Assembly (NCBI GenBank): GCA_949300485.1
Contig: CASGEL010000007.1
Coordinates: 116,938 to 180,937 of the forward strand
Origin: an uncultured bacterium
Lineage (GTDB): Bacteria > Cyanobacteriota > Vampirovibrionia > Gastranaerophilales > Gastranaerophilaceae
Length of the DNA: 64,000 nt
Direction of reading: 5' to 3'
Shown: positions 15,827 to 23,746 of the stretch, in pieces
How positions within the stretch are numbered: the first letter of the stretch is position 1
Layout: every line of letters starts with the position of its first letter
Made by a program: the position numbers and the translations under genes
Notes under the pieces: generated by a model
Database searches by the model: none
What the model was told of the DNA's origin: nothing
What the model saw: the letters and a program-made list of their open reading frames with translations, nothing else

Positions 15827-16966
15827 ATGTACAATGAATATAAAAATTTTCTTGATGAATTAAAGAAAAAATCACATCTTAGGGATTTAAAAAATTTTGA
15901 GGATAAGGATGAAAAGAATATTTATTATAGAGGAAAGAAGCTTTTAAATTTATCTTCAAATAATTATTTGAATTTTGCTGATAATGAAAAAATTACCAAG
16001 GAGTTTTTAGACACTGTTGGGTACAAATATTCTTTAGGTAGTGCTTCATCACGTCTTTTGACAGGGACTTTGCCTGTTTATAAGGAGCTGGAAAGTTTAT
16101 TGTCAGGATTGTATAAAAAAGAGGCTGCTTTAATATTTAACAGTGGATACCATGCAAATGTCGGTATTTCAAGTGCTTTAAATCAAAAAGGTGATGTTAT
16201 ATTTTCCGATAAATTAAATCATGCAAGTATTATTGACGGTATGCGTTTATCTGAGGGTAAATTTTTCAGATTTCCGCATAATAACATGGAAGCTTTAGAG
16301 CATCTTATAAAAAGAGAACGTGAAAATTATAATAACGCATTTATTATTACCGAGAGTGTATTTTCAATGGATGGTGATATTGCGGATTTGGAAAAAATTG
16401 TTGAATTAAAGAAAAAATATAACTGTTATTTAATAATAGATGAAGCGCATGCCTTTGGAGTCTTTGGAGAAAACGGGCTTGGTATTGCCGAGAGTCTTGG
16501 TATAATTGACGATATTGATTTGATTGTAGGAACTTTTGGAAAATCTGTTGGATCTATGGGAGCTTTTGTTGTTGGTTCTAAAGTTTTTATCGATTTTTTA
16601 ATAAACAAATCCCGTCCGTTTATTTTTTCAACAGCATTACCGCCTATATGTATAGCTTTTAGCAAATGGGTTATTGAACATAAATTCCCTGAAACAAGGC
16701 AAAAATGTCAGAGAATGCTTTCTATTGCTAAAAAATTCGGCAGTGAAAGTCATATAATTCCTGTTATTGTGGGAGGGAATAAAGAAACTGTTGATTTGTG
16801 TGAGATTTTATTTCATAATGGCTATTTCACACTTCCTATAAGACCTCCTACTGTTCCTACAGGTACATCCAGAATACGATTATCTCTTACATGTGAAATA
16901 GAAGAAGAAGAAGTAAATTTATTGATGGAGAAAATTAATGCAAGCTTATTGGTTAAACAAAAATAA
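15827..16966 (+). CDS. bioF: 8-amino-7-oxononanoate synthase
   Basis: PLP enzyme condensing pimeloyl-ACP with alanine. The alpha-oxoamine synthase pattern is clear: LNLSSNNYLNFADNE-type N-terminus, GSASSRLLTGTLPVYKELE, FNSGYHANVG, IIDEAHAFGVFGENGLG and PLP lysine 239 in GTFGKSVGSMGA. 379 aa. Related enzymes such as 2-amino-3-ketobutyrate CoA ligase look similar, but bioG and bioC directly downstream settle the role. No ribosome site is visible; a TATAAT at 15802-15807 would give a leader of about 13 bases. The end overlaps bioG by 29 bases. Confidence 0.9.
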   Translation: MYNEYKNFLDELKKKSHLRDLKNFEDKDEKNIYYRGKKLLNLSSNNYLNFADNEKITKEFLDTVGYKYSLGSASSRLLTGTLPVYKELESLLSGLYKKEAALIFNSGYHANVGISSALNQKGDVIFSDKLNHASIIDGMRLSEGKFFRFPHNNMEALEHLIKRERENYNNAFIITESVFSMDGDIADLEKIVELKKKYNCYLIIDEAHAFGVFGENGLGIAESLGIIDDIDLIVGTFGKSVGSMGAFVVGSKVFIDFLINKSRPFIFSTALPPICIAFSKWVIEHKFPETRQKCQRMLSIAKKFGSESHIIPVIVGGNKETVDLCEILFHNGYFTLPIRPPTVPTGTSRIRLSLTCEIEEEEVNLLMEKINASLLVKQK

Positions 16967-17621
16967 TAATAAAAATTTGATAGTATTTTTTGCAGGCTGG
17001 AGTTTTGATTATTATCCGTTTATCAGCCTTGGAAAAAATGATTATGATATTCTTTTTGTGTATGATTATAACGAGTTATCAATACCAAAAGAGTTTGACG
17101 ATTTTAAGTTCTATGAAAATAAAAATCTCATTACCTGGTCAATGGGAGTTTTTGTTGCATATTTGCTAAAAGATCACTTTAAAGATTTTAATTATAAACT
17201 TGCAATAAACGGAACTGTTACTCCGGTTGATGATAATTTTGGAATTCCTGTTCGCATGTTTGAATTAACATTAAAACATGCGGCCAAAGGATTGGAAGGG
17301 AAATTCTATCAAAATCTGTTTTTAACAGAAGAAGAATTTAGTTTATATAGTAGTTATCCTATACGCAGGACAATAGAAAACCGAGCTTCAGAACTGGAAA
17401 ATCTTTACAAATTGATTAAAAATACAAATATTGAGTATGAAAGGTTTTATGATTTAGCTATAGTAAGTGATTATGACAAAATTATTCCTCCGAAAAATCA
17501 AATTGCAAGTCATAAAAACAATAATGTATCTTTAATAACTGTTCCGTATGGACATTATTTATATTATTATTTTGCAAGCTGGGATGAAATTTTAAAATGC
17601 AGACAGACTATAAACACATAA
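16938..17621 (+). CDS. bioG: Pimeloyl-ACP methyl ester esterase, BioG type
   Basis: Alpha/beta hydrolase that removes the methyl group from pimeloyl-ACP methyl ester, releasing the chain for BioF. It belongs to the DUF452/BioG family rather than BioH. The proposed triad is Ser68 in TWSMGVF, Asp178 or Asp180 in VSDYDKIIPP, and His206 in YGHYLYY; FFAGWSFDYYPF at the N-terminus is typical. 227 aa. It overlaps bioF by 29 bases and bioC by 25, implying tight translational coupling. Confidence 0.88.
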   Translation: MQAYWLNKNNNKNLIVFFAGWSFDYYPFISLGKNDYDILFVYDYNELSIPKEFDDFKFYENKNLITWSMGVFVAYLLKDHFKDFNYKLAINGTVTPVDDNFGIPVRMFELTLKHAAKGLEGKFYQNLFLTEEEFSLYSSYPIRRTIENRASELENLYKLIKNTNIEYERFYDLAIVSDYDKIIPPKNQIASHKNNNVSLITVPYGHYLYYYFASWDEILKCRQTINT

Positions 17622-18340
17622 AAAAACAATTTGAAAAAAGTATGGAAAGTTATAATAAGAATGCTGTAGTTCAAGATTTAATGGCATCTAAAATGATTAT
17701 TGAACTGGTTAAATTTTCAAACCATTTTGATAGTATTTTGGAATTGGGTTCAGGAACAGGACTTTTGACAAAACGTGTTATAAAGGATATTTCATTTAAG
17801 AATTATTGTGCAAATGACTTGGTTGAAAAATCAAAAATTTATGTTCAAAAATTAATCCCGAATGCTCAATTTTTCTGTGGTAATGCATTAAAAATTAAAC
17901 CTTCAAAAAAAGCAGATTTGGTTGTTTCGAATGCAATGTTTCAGTGGTTTGAGAATTTAGATAAAGCAATTGATATTTTAAAACGGCATATGGCTAAAGA
18001 AGCGATTTTAGCTTTCTCCAGTTTTACTCCTGATAATTTTAAAGAAATTAAAGAAATCACCGGTCTTTCTTTAAAATATAAATCTCAGGAAGATATTGAA
18101 GCTATATTAAAAAATAAAGGTTTTGATATTTTGTATTGTGAAACTTTTTATGAAGAGATGAAATTTAAATCTCCGTTAGAGCTGCTTGCACATTTGAAAC
18201 ATACCGGAGTCAATTCTTTATCTGAAAGGACTTGGACAATAGTTAAAGTTAAAGAATTTTGTGACAGGTTTTCAAAAAAATATCCTGATACTGTTCTTAC
18301 TTATTCTCCGATAATAGTTATTGCAAGACGAAAATTTTAA
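17597..18340 (+). CDS. bioC: Malonyl-ACP O-methyltransferase
   Basis: SAM-dependent enzyme that methylates malonyl-ACP so it can enter fatty acid synthesis as the biotin precursor. SAM motif ILELGSGTGLLTKRV (residues 47-61), motif II VVSNAMFQWFENLDKAI. The N-terminal KKQFEKSMESYNKNAVVQ matches BioC proteins. 247 aa. Together with bioG and bioF it covers pimelate formation and ring assembly; bioA, bioD and bioB are not in the window. Its 3' end overlaps convergent prmC by 4 bases. Confidence 0.88.
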   Translation: MQTDYKHIKKQFEKSMESYNKNAVVQDLMASKMIIELVKFSNHFDSILELGSGTGLLTKRVIKDISFKNYCANDLVEKSKIYVQKLIPNAQFFCGNALKIKPSKKADLVVSNAMFQWFENLDKAIDILKRHMAKEAILAFSSFTPDNFKEIKEITGLSLKYKSQEDIEAILKNKGFDILYCETFYEEMKFKSPLELLAHLKHTGVNSLSERTWTIVKVKEFCDRFSKKYPDTVLTYSPIIVIARRKF

Positions 18341-19176
18341 GTATTTAAGTGGCCCAATATCACTCTGTCAATGTTTGCAAGATCTTTGACCACCTGAATA
18401 TCGTCAAATCCAGTGTTATTCATTATTTGAGCAACGTCATGGCTTTGTCCCAACCCAAGTTCAAATATAATATATCCGCCGGGATTTAAAAACTTTGGTG
18501 CATCTTTTATAATTTTTTCATAAAATTCAAGACCTTTTTCATCTTTGGTATAAAGAGCTAAATCAGGTTCAAATGAAACCTCTTTTTGTATATCTTTTTT
18601 CATTATTGGTGGGATATATGGTGGGTTGGAAATTATTATATCAAATTTTTCTTCAGGCCGTATTTTTGAATATATATCTGATTTTCTGAATGTAGCTTTG
18701 TTAAATAGTTCTAAGCGTTCCATATTTGAAAAGGCAGTATGTATGGCTTCTGTTGAAATATCAATTCCTATTATCTGGCATGCGGTTAATTTTGCAATCA
18801 TGCAGGCAATACATCCTGAGCCTGTTCCTATATCTAAAGCCCATTTGAAGTTATTATTATTGATTATTTCAATGGCTTTTCTCACTAAAATTTCAGTTTC
18901 ATCTCTGGGGATTAGCACTGAAGGATTTACTAAAAATTTTTCACCCATAAAATCAGCAGACCCTATAATATATTGGATAGGTTTTTGTGTTGCGGCTCTG
19001 TATTTTGCTTTTTCTTCAACAATTTTCAATTTCTCTTCATCAAGCTTTTTTCCCATCAATATGTCAACAAGTGAATAACCTGCAAAATGTTCAATAAGAA
19101 GTTTGACTTCAATGTTTGCTTCGTTTTGTTCAATACCAGAATCGGTCAGGATTTTTACAATATCAGGAATTAACAT
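18337..19176 (-). CDS. prmC: Release factor glutamine N5-methyltransferase
   Basis: Methylates the Gln of the GGQ motif in RF1 and RF2. The SAM motif ALDIGTGSGCIA and the catalytic ISNPPYIPP are present, with the helical N-terminal substrate-binding domain (residues 1-75) and VLIPRDETEILV. 279 aa, normal. Its ATG lies 3 bases after the stop of the 175-aa gene, so the two are coupled. In many genomes prmC sits beside prfA; here it does not. Confidence 0.93.
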   Translation of the reverse strand: MLIPDIVKILTDSGIEQNEANIEVKLLIEHFAGYSLVDILMGKKLDEEKLKIVEEKAKYRAATQKPIQYIIGSADFMGEKFLVNPSVLIPRDETEILVRKAIEIINNNNFKWALDIGTGSGCIACMIAKLTACQIIGIDISTEAIHTAFSNMERLELFNKATFRKSDIYSKIRPEEKFDIIISNPPYIPPIMKKDIQKEVSFEPDLALYTKDEKGLEFYEKIIKDAPKFLNPGGYIIFELGLGQSHDVAQIMNNTGFDDIQVVKDLANIDRVILGHLNT

Positions 19177-19179
19177 AAT

Positions 19180-19695
19180 CTATTCTTCATTACCTTCCAA
19201 GTTTATTTTGTAATCTGTTTGATGTTCTGTTATTATTTTATCAATTTCATTTTTTGCTTCAAGTTTTGAAGTTAATTCTTTTTTTTCTATTCCGTATTTT
19301 TTGCAAAGTCTGTCATAGTAATAAAGCTGTTTTTTTGTAGGCGATTCTTTTGACATTTTTACTTCTTGCAAAAATTTTCGTTTTTGTTTTTCATAAGCTT
19401 TATTAGCTTCGATAATAGGACGTTGTTTCTCTTTATATTCATAATATTTTTTGCATTCTTGTAAATATTTCATTGTATCTGATTTAAATGCATCATCATC
19501 AATAATATCTCCAAGGAATTCAAATCTAGAGCAATGCAATTCAAGATAGTATTTTTCATCAGCAACAAAACTTTCAAAAATTTCGTCAACAGTTAAATCC
19601 ATTGATTTTTTTACTAAAGCACGTAAAAAGTTACATAATGCAGACTTTTGATTTTTTGTTAAATCTAAATATATTTGTTTTTTTACTTCATACAT
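19180..19695 (-). CDS. Hypothetical 171-aa basic helical protein
   Basis: Unrecognised. Almost wholly helical and charged, with a Lys/Glu-rich segment at 85-120 and a C-terminal PTKKQLYYYDRLCKKYGI resembling the T-x-x-Q-x-x-x-x-x-L-C/A module seen at the ends of some DNA-associated proteins. The start is taken at the ATG 19695 (MYEVKKQIY); TTG codons slightly upstream are also possible. No signal peptide. It precedes prmC in one transcription unit. Confidence 0.7.
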   Translation of the reverse strand: MYEVKKQIYLDLTKNQKSALCNFLRALVKKSMDLTVDEIFESFVADEKYYLELHCSRFEFLGDIIDDDAFKSDTMKYLQECKKYYEYKEKQRPIIEANKAYEKQKRKFLQEVKMSKESPTKKQLYYYDRLCKKYGIEKKELTSKLEAKNEIDKIITEHQTDYKINLEGNEE

Positions 19696-19720
19696 AACTG
19701 CCAACAAATATTTAAACTAC

Positions 19721-19832
19721 CTGACTGTAACTTCGCCCCTTTTGGGGAAACGAAGTATAATTATTTTCAGTTCCTCACAAACCGCAAGAATTACCCAGCG
19801 TGTCGATCCTCATAAAACCGTGCTACGCGAAC
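19721..19832. other. GC-rich gap with a hairpin, possible structured RNA
   Basis: About 46% GC over 112 bases against roughly 30% around it. It contains CTTCG-CCCC-TTTT-GGGG-AAA-CGAAG (19731-19755), a hairpin with an internal bulge. No long reading frame has protein-like composition. It lies between the 61-aa and 171-aa minus-strand genes, so it could be a leader, a 3' element or a separate RNA. I do not match it to a known RNA family. Confidence 0.35.
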
Positions 19833-20018
19833 CTATCTTTTGAACAAATCCTTTACCGAAAATTTGCAGGTTTTGTCAGACAGGCTGAAGTCCAACAACT
19901 TTCTTACAATAGGATTTGTTTGGTGAGTCAACTGATTTTTATCAATAACTTCCTGTTCTCTCACCTTTGGAGCATCTCTTCTAATTACTTTTAAGTTTTG
20001 TTCAGTTTTCTCGACCAT
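19833..20018 (-). CDS. Small charged 61-aa protein
   Basis: Unrecognised. MVEKTEQNLKVIRRDAPKVR at the start, strongly charged, no membrane segment, ending VKDLFKR. Support is the promoter placed right before it (TTGTTT-17-TATAAT, 7 bases from the ATG) and protein-like composition. A GAGG lies 13 bases before the ATG, too far to be a normal ribosome site. Confidence 0.5.
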   Translation of the reverse strand: MVEKTEQNLKVIRRDAPKVREQEVIDKNQLTHQTNPIVRKLLDFSLSDKTCKFSVKDLFKR

Positions 20019-20025
20019 GATTATA

Positions 20026-20054
20026 ATTATACCTCGTTATAATATAATAAACAA
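20026..20054 (-). promoter_or_regulatory. Promoter of the 61-aa gene, leaderless geometry
   Basis: On the minus strand TTGTTT (20054-20049), 17 bases, TATAAT (20031-20026), then 7 bases to the ATG. Confidence 0.55.
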
Positions 20055-20140
20055 TTTGTGAAATCTAAAATTGCCTATTTTTATATAAAAAATATATATC
20101 ATTTACATATTGTTACATATATTAAAACGATTGTTAAAAT

Positions 20141-21511
20141 TTAAACACGACCGTATATATCTTCATATCTGATAATGTCGTCTTCAGAAAGGATGTCGCC
20201 TTTTTGGACTTCTATTATTTCAAGGTCATTTTCAAACGGATTTTGTAAAGAATGTATAGCTTTTACAGGGATATCAATGCTATGTCCCGGAGATAATATG
20301 TGATCTTTTCCCTCAAGCACAACTTTTGCCATACCTGAGAGTATAACCCAATGTTCGCTTCTATAATTATGAGATTGTACAGATAATTGTTGACCCGGAT
20401 TAACGTGTATAATTTTAGTTTGAAATCCTTTTCCTTCTGCTATAACAGTGTAAAATCCCCATGGTCTGTAAACAGTTTTATGGACTTTTTGAGTATCGTC
20501 GTGCTGTTGTTTCAGAGTTTCATAAATTTGTTTAACTTCTTCAGTTTTGTCTTTTTTACAAGCTAAAATTGCATCTTCAGTTTCAATAACAACAGTATCT
20601 TCCAATCCTATTGTAGCAACAAGTTTAGAAGATGCGTATACAAATGAATTCTTTGAATCTTTATCAAGAACATGACCCACAAAAACATTATTATTTTTAT
20701 CTTTAGGGCTTACTTCATAGATTGATTTCCAAGATCCTAAATCTTTCCAATCAGATTTTAATTCAACCATTGCTATGTTCTTACTTTTTTCCATAACAGC
20801 ATAGTCTATTGAGATTGAAGGCATTTTGTCAAATTCCGTAAAGGGGATTTGATTATTAGAGCATTTAATATTTTTGATGATAGAATCAATTTCAGGGCAG
20901 TATTGTTTAAGTTCTTGTACCATAGCAGAAGCTTTAAACATAAATATTCCGCTGTTCCAATAATAATTATTATTTTTTATATAGTTTTCAGCAGTTTGCT
21001 TATCAGGTTTTTCAGTGAAACTTTTTACAATATTATTTTCTGCATAGATATACCCAAAACCTGTTTCAGGATAATTCGGTTTAATTCCAAAGGTTACTAT
21101 GTAGCCTTTATCAACAAATGTTTGAGCATCGCTTATTGTTTGAATAAAATTTTCATTATTTTCAATCAATAAATCTGATGGTACAACTAAGATGGTTTCA
21201 TCTTCATTATTATTTTCAATAATATATTTTATTCCAAGAGCAATAGCCGGAGCTGTATTTTTTGAAATAGGTTCTGATATTATAATTGAATTTTCACTCA
21301 ATTTTCCAAGCTGCATTTTTACGTTAGCCAAATGCTTTGTATTGGTGATGCTTATTATATTTTCAGCCGGAATAAATTTGTTGAGTCTTTCAAATGTAGA
21401 TTGCAGTAAACTTTTTTCAGCATATAAATTTAAAAGCTGTTTTGGATACAGTTCTCTTGATAATGGCCATAATCTGCTGCCTGATCCTCCTGCTAGTATT
21501 ACTCCAAACAT
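20141..21511 (-). CDS. manC: Mannose-1-phosphate guanylyltransferase / mannose-6-phosphate isomerase
   Basis: Bifunctional type II enzyme making GDP-mannose. The nucleotidyltransferase half has LAGGSGSRLWPLSRELYPKQ (residues 6-25), EPISKNTAPAIALG, and FTEKPD with YYWNSGIFMF. The C-terminal cupin half (about 345-456) has RPWGFYTVIAEGKGFQTKII and PGQQLSVQSHNYRSEHW, the zinc-binding isomerase motif. 456 aa, normal. AAGGAG before the ATG. GDP-mannose would feed the surface glycans made by the transferases elsewhere in the window. Confidence 0.94.
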   Translation of the reverse strand: MFGVILAGGSGSRLWPLSRELYPKQLLNLYAEKSLLQSTFERLNKFIPAENIISITNTKHLANVKMQLGKLSENSIIISEPISKNTAPAIALGIKYIIENNNEDETILVVPSDLLIENNENFIQTISDAQTFVDKGYIVTFGIKPNYPETGFGYIYAENNIVKSFTEKPDKQTAENYIKNNNYYWNSGIFMFKASAMVQELKQYCPEIDSIIKNIKCSNNQIPFTEFDKMPSISIDYAVMEKSKNIAMVELKSDWKDLGSWKSIYEVSPKDKNNNVFVGHVLDKDSKNSFVYASSKLVATIGLEDTVVIETEDAILACKKDKTEEVKQIYETLKQQHDDTQKVHKTVYRPWGFYTVIAEGKGFQTKIIHVNPGQQLSVQSHNYRSEHWVILSGMAKVVLEGKDHILSPGHSIDIPVKAIHSLQNPFENDLEIIEVQKGDILSEDDIIRYEDIYGRV

Positions 21512-21550
21512 TCTTGCTCCTTTTTTCCAAATATAATCCCTCTCAGATTT

Positions 21551-21579
21551 ATTATACTATAAAAATACCTAAGTATCAA
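21551..21579 (-). promoter_or_regulatory. Promoter of manC
   Basis: On the minus strand TTGATA (21579-21574), 17 bases, TATAAT (21556-21551). Leader of about 33 bases with a good ribosome site. Confidence 0.75.
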
Positions 21580-21604
21580 ATATTTCAGACTTTACTCTGA
21601 AAAG

Positions 21605-21718
21605 ATGGCCAGGTATTCAACAGAAGAACCTCTTACAAGTTACGTTGGTACTGATAAAGATGGAAACAGAATTTTAATGAATTGTGATAAACAAGGCAAT
21701 TTATATAATATTTCTTAG
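21605..21718 (+). CDS. Doubtful 37-aa ORF or gene remnant
   Basis: MARYSTEEPLTSYVGTDKDG at the start and ending CDKQGNLYNIS. Composition is protein-like, but no ribosome site is present and the upstream frame overlaps the manC promoter. Its stop overlaps the thiE stop by 4 bases on the other strand. It may be the end of a lost gene. Confidence 0.22.
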   Translation: MARYSTEEPLTSYVGTDKDGNRILMNCDKQGNLYNIS

Positions 21719-22371
21719 TACGGCAATCTTTTTATAAATTCTCTTGCTGTATGTTCAGGAATTCTTGCATACATTATTGCATTGGTTACAACAATCTTAT
21801 TTGTGCCGGTTTGTGCAAGTTCATCTACATTCGTCAACGATATATCTCCTGTTAAAAAAATTGGGATATCAATATTTTCATTAACCCATTGTATTGTTGA
21901 AAAATCTATATACTGATTGTTTTTTGTTAATGAAGTGAATATAGGACCAAATGTAACATAATCAGCACCTTCATTGACCGCATTAATAATCTCATCAGTA
22001 TTGCTACAGGTTTTTCCGATAATAGAATTATTTCCCAAAATCTCTCTGGCATCAGGTACTTTTATATCGTCCTGTCCCAAATGAACACCATCGGCTTCAA
22101 CAATTTTAGCGATATCGGGTCTGTCGTTAACAACAAAAGTTGCTCCATATTCATCACATAAAGTTCTTATTTTATGTCCGATTTCTACAATTACACAGTC
22201 AGGCATTGTTTTTTCTCGCAGTTGTACAATATCTACCCCACCTTGTAGGGCAGATGCTATTGCATCTAAAAAATTGTCCTTTGATAAAAATTTTTCAGAA
22301 TCGGTTATGAGATAGAGTCTTTTTTTCTCAAGTTTTAAAAGGTTAAATTGTTCTTTTAATTTGTCCCACAT
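21715..22371 (-). CDS. thiE: Thiamine-phosphate synthase
   Basis: Joins HMP-pyrophosphate and thiazole phosphate. TIM-barrel motifs present: GGVDIVQLREK, FVVNDRPDIAKIVEADGVHL, GQDD, and YVTFGPIFTSLTKNN for the usual GPIF-T-TK loop. 218 aa. GGAG 8 bases before the ATG. Other thi genes are not nearby, and no TPP riboswitch is visible upstream. Confidence 0.9.
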   Translation of the reverse strand: MWDKLKEQFNLLKLEKKRLYLITDSEKFLSKDNFLDAIASALQGGVDIVQLREKTMPDCVIVEIGHKIRTLCDEYGATFVVNDRPDIAKIVEADGVHLGQDDIKVPDAREILGNNSIIGKTCSNTDEIINAVNEGADYVTFGPIFTSLTKNNQYIDFSTIQWVNENIDIPIFLTGDISLTNVDELAQTGTNKIVVTNAIMYARIPEHTAREFIKRLPY

Positions 22372-22391
22372 AAAACAGCTCCGATGCTTAC

Positions 22392-22420
22392 ATTTTACAA
22401 ATACCTGTTTGTCAAGTCAA
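22392..22420 (-). promoter_or_regulatory. Promoter of thiE
   Basis: On the minus strand TTGACT (22420-22415), 17 bases, TAAAAT (22397-22392). Confidence 0.65.
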
Positions 22421-22480
22421 GTATTGAGATAATAAGAAAAGCTTATGAATGTCTTTGAAAATATATTTGAAAGATTAATA

Positions 22481-22509
22481 TTGATTTTCACTCTTTTTTT
22501 CGATAAAAT
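22481..22509 (+). promoter_or_regulatory. Promoter of the yceD-rpmF-plsX-fab operon
   Basis: TTGATT (22481-22486), 17 bases, TAAAAT (22504-22509). Predicted start near 22516, leader about 18 bases with AAGGAG. Confidence 0.7.
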
Positions 22510-22533
22510 ACATGTACAAAAAAGGAGATAAGT

Positions 22534-22797
22534 ATGGTACAACAATTTAATCCGCAGGGCATGAACGCTCAAAATATCAAAAAACGCTATGCAGTATTAG
22601 TTTTTATTAAAAGCTCAACTGCTCCGTTAGTATTGTATGTTAAAGATGCTCAGGCTTTGTATCAGGAATTGGTTGAGAAAATGCAATCTCCAAACGCTTC
22701 CTTGATTGAGAAAGAAACAGAAGGTCCTTTGAAAAAAGTTTGTTTCTTATCTAATCAAATAGCCTCAGTTGCTATTCAAGAAGAACAATATGTATAA
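22534..22797 (+). CDS. 87-aa hypothetical protein heading the fatty-acid operon
   Basis: Unrecognised. Compact alpha/beta composition: KRYAVLVFIKSSTAPLVLYV, then DAQALYQELVEKM and KKVCFLSNQIASVAIQEEQY. The V-F-x-Q-I-A-S-V-like end resembles small proteins that bind ligands by strand pairing, but no family is named. AAGGAG precedes the ATG. It ends 2 bases before yceD, so it is the first gene of the operon and probably conserved with it. Confidence 0.75.
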   Translation: MVQQFNPQGMNAQNIKKRYAVLVFIKSSTAPLVLYVKDAQALYQELVEKMQSPNASLIEKETEGPLKKVCFLSNQIASVAIQEEQYV

Positions 22798-22799
22798 AA

Positions 22800-23300
22800 A
22801 TGGAAAAAGTATTATTTATTGAAGATTTAGAAAAAGCCGAAAATAAAACACTATATTGTACCTTTAATGAGAAAATTGAAGGAATTGATTGTGTTACCCC
22901 TATCCATGCAGATTTATGTATAAAATCTCTAGGTGATTTCATTGAAATAACAGGAAATATAAGTGGCACTATTACATTAGAATGTGATTTATGTTTAGAT
23001 AAATATGAATATAATTTAGATTTTAATATAGATGAGCTATATTCAAAAGGCTCACTATTAGGGGATTATCAAGAGTCAGGACAAGAGTTTGAGATAAAAG
23101 ACGGACAATTTGTTACTGATTTAAACGGAGCAAAAGAGATTGATATTTATGACTTATTGTATCAATCTGTAATATTAAATCTTCCAAATAAAAAAGTTTG
23201 TGGTATTAATTGTAAAGGGAAGGATTTTCTTTCAGAAGAAAATATTCCTGATCCGAGACTGGAAGTCTTTAAAAATATCCAAATTAACCCAAAAGATTAG
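22800..23300 (+). CDS. yceD: YceD/DUF177-family protein
   Basis: Family located next to rpmF in most bacteria and thought to act in 23S rRNA or ribosome maturation. The core GTITLECDLCLDKYEYNLDF (residues 58-77) and a late acidic DLLYQSVILNLPNKKVC motif with the CGINCKG cysteines match the family. 166 aa. Starts 2 bases after the preceding stop, with weak ribosome site. Confidence 0.88.
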   Translation: MEKVLFIEDLEKAENKTLYCTFNEKIEGIDCVTPIHADLCIKSLGDFIEITGNISGTITLECDLCLDKYEYNLDFNIDELYSKGSLLGDYQESGQEFEIKDGQFVTDLNGAKEIDIYDLLYQSVILNLPNKKVCGINCKGKDFLSEENIPDPRLEVFKNIQINPKD

Positions 23301-23330
23301 TTAGCAGAAAATAAAAAAGGAAAGACAAAA

Positions 23331-23675
23331 ATGGCAGTACCTAAGAAAAGAACAGGACATTCCGCTCAAGGCAGCAGAAGAGCCAACTGGAAAGCTACAA
23401 AGCCTGAAACAACAAAATGTCCTAATTGCGGAGAAACAGTTTTAACACATACAGTATGTACAGCATGCGGCACATATAAAGGCCAACCTGTAAAATTAGC
23501 TGATAAAGCAGCTGCAGCTGCAACCGCAGCTCCGGCTAAAAAGACTGCGAAAAAATCAACAAAAAAAGCAGCTCCTAAAGCTGAAGCTAAGAAAGCAGAC
23601 GAAACAGCTGTAGAAGAAGCTAAGACTGAAGAAGTTAAAGCTGAAGAAGCAAAAGAAGAAAAAACAGAAGAATAA
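23331..23675 (+). CDS. rpmF: Ribosomal protein L32 with long charged tail
   Basis: Large-subunit protein. Residues 1-56 are a standard L32: MAVPKKRTGHSAQGSRRANW, then CPNC and CTAC zinc ribbon. Residues 57-114 form an Ala/Lys/Glu-rich tail (AAPAKKTAKKSTKKAAPK, later alternating Glu/Lys) that doubles the usual length of about 57-65. The tail is in frame, ends at a normal stop and shares the local codon style, so it is not a sequencing error. It goes from basic to acidic along its length. Confidence 0.93.
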   Translation: MAVPKKRTGHSAQGSRRANWKATKPETTKCPNCGETVLTHTVCTACGTYKGQPVKLADKAAAAATAAPAKKTAKKSTKKAAPKAEAKKADETAVEEAKTEEVKAEEAKEEKTEE

Positions 23676-23681
23676 TAAGTT

Positions 23682-23717
23682 AATCAGAGGCGACAAGAAT
23701 AATTGCCGCTTCTGATT
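23682..23717 (+). promoter_or_regulatory. Intercistronic hairpin rpmF/plsX
   Basis: AATCAGAGGCGACAA (23682-23696) can pair with TTGCCGCTTCTGATT (23703-23717), with one G-U and one mismatch, followed by a short T run. A weak terminator would raise rpmF output over the downstream fab genes. Confidence 0.6.
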
Positions 23718-23746
23718 TTCATACCAAACTTTGGAGAGAGAAGGAT

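Noticed and set aside
19731..19800. Resemblance to the cyanobacterial Yfr1 RNA (TCCTCACA between stem-loops)
   Set aside because: Only eight bases match the conserved core, the flanking hairpins are not in the right places, and there is no terminator after it.
19800..19994. Plus-strand 64-codon frame
   Set aside because: Lies opposite the 61-aa gene, has no ribosome site and has a poorer composition.
21551..21579. Start of the 37-aa ORF frame upstream of 21605
   Set aside because: The upstream extension coincides with the manC promoter on the other strand and contains no start codon with a ribosome site.
22372..22480. TPP riboswitch before thiE
   Set aside because: The leader is only about 15-20 bases from the predicted start and lacks the CTGAGA motif.
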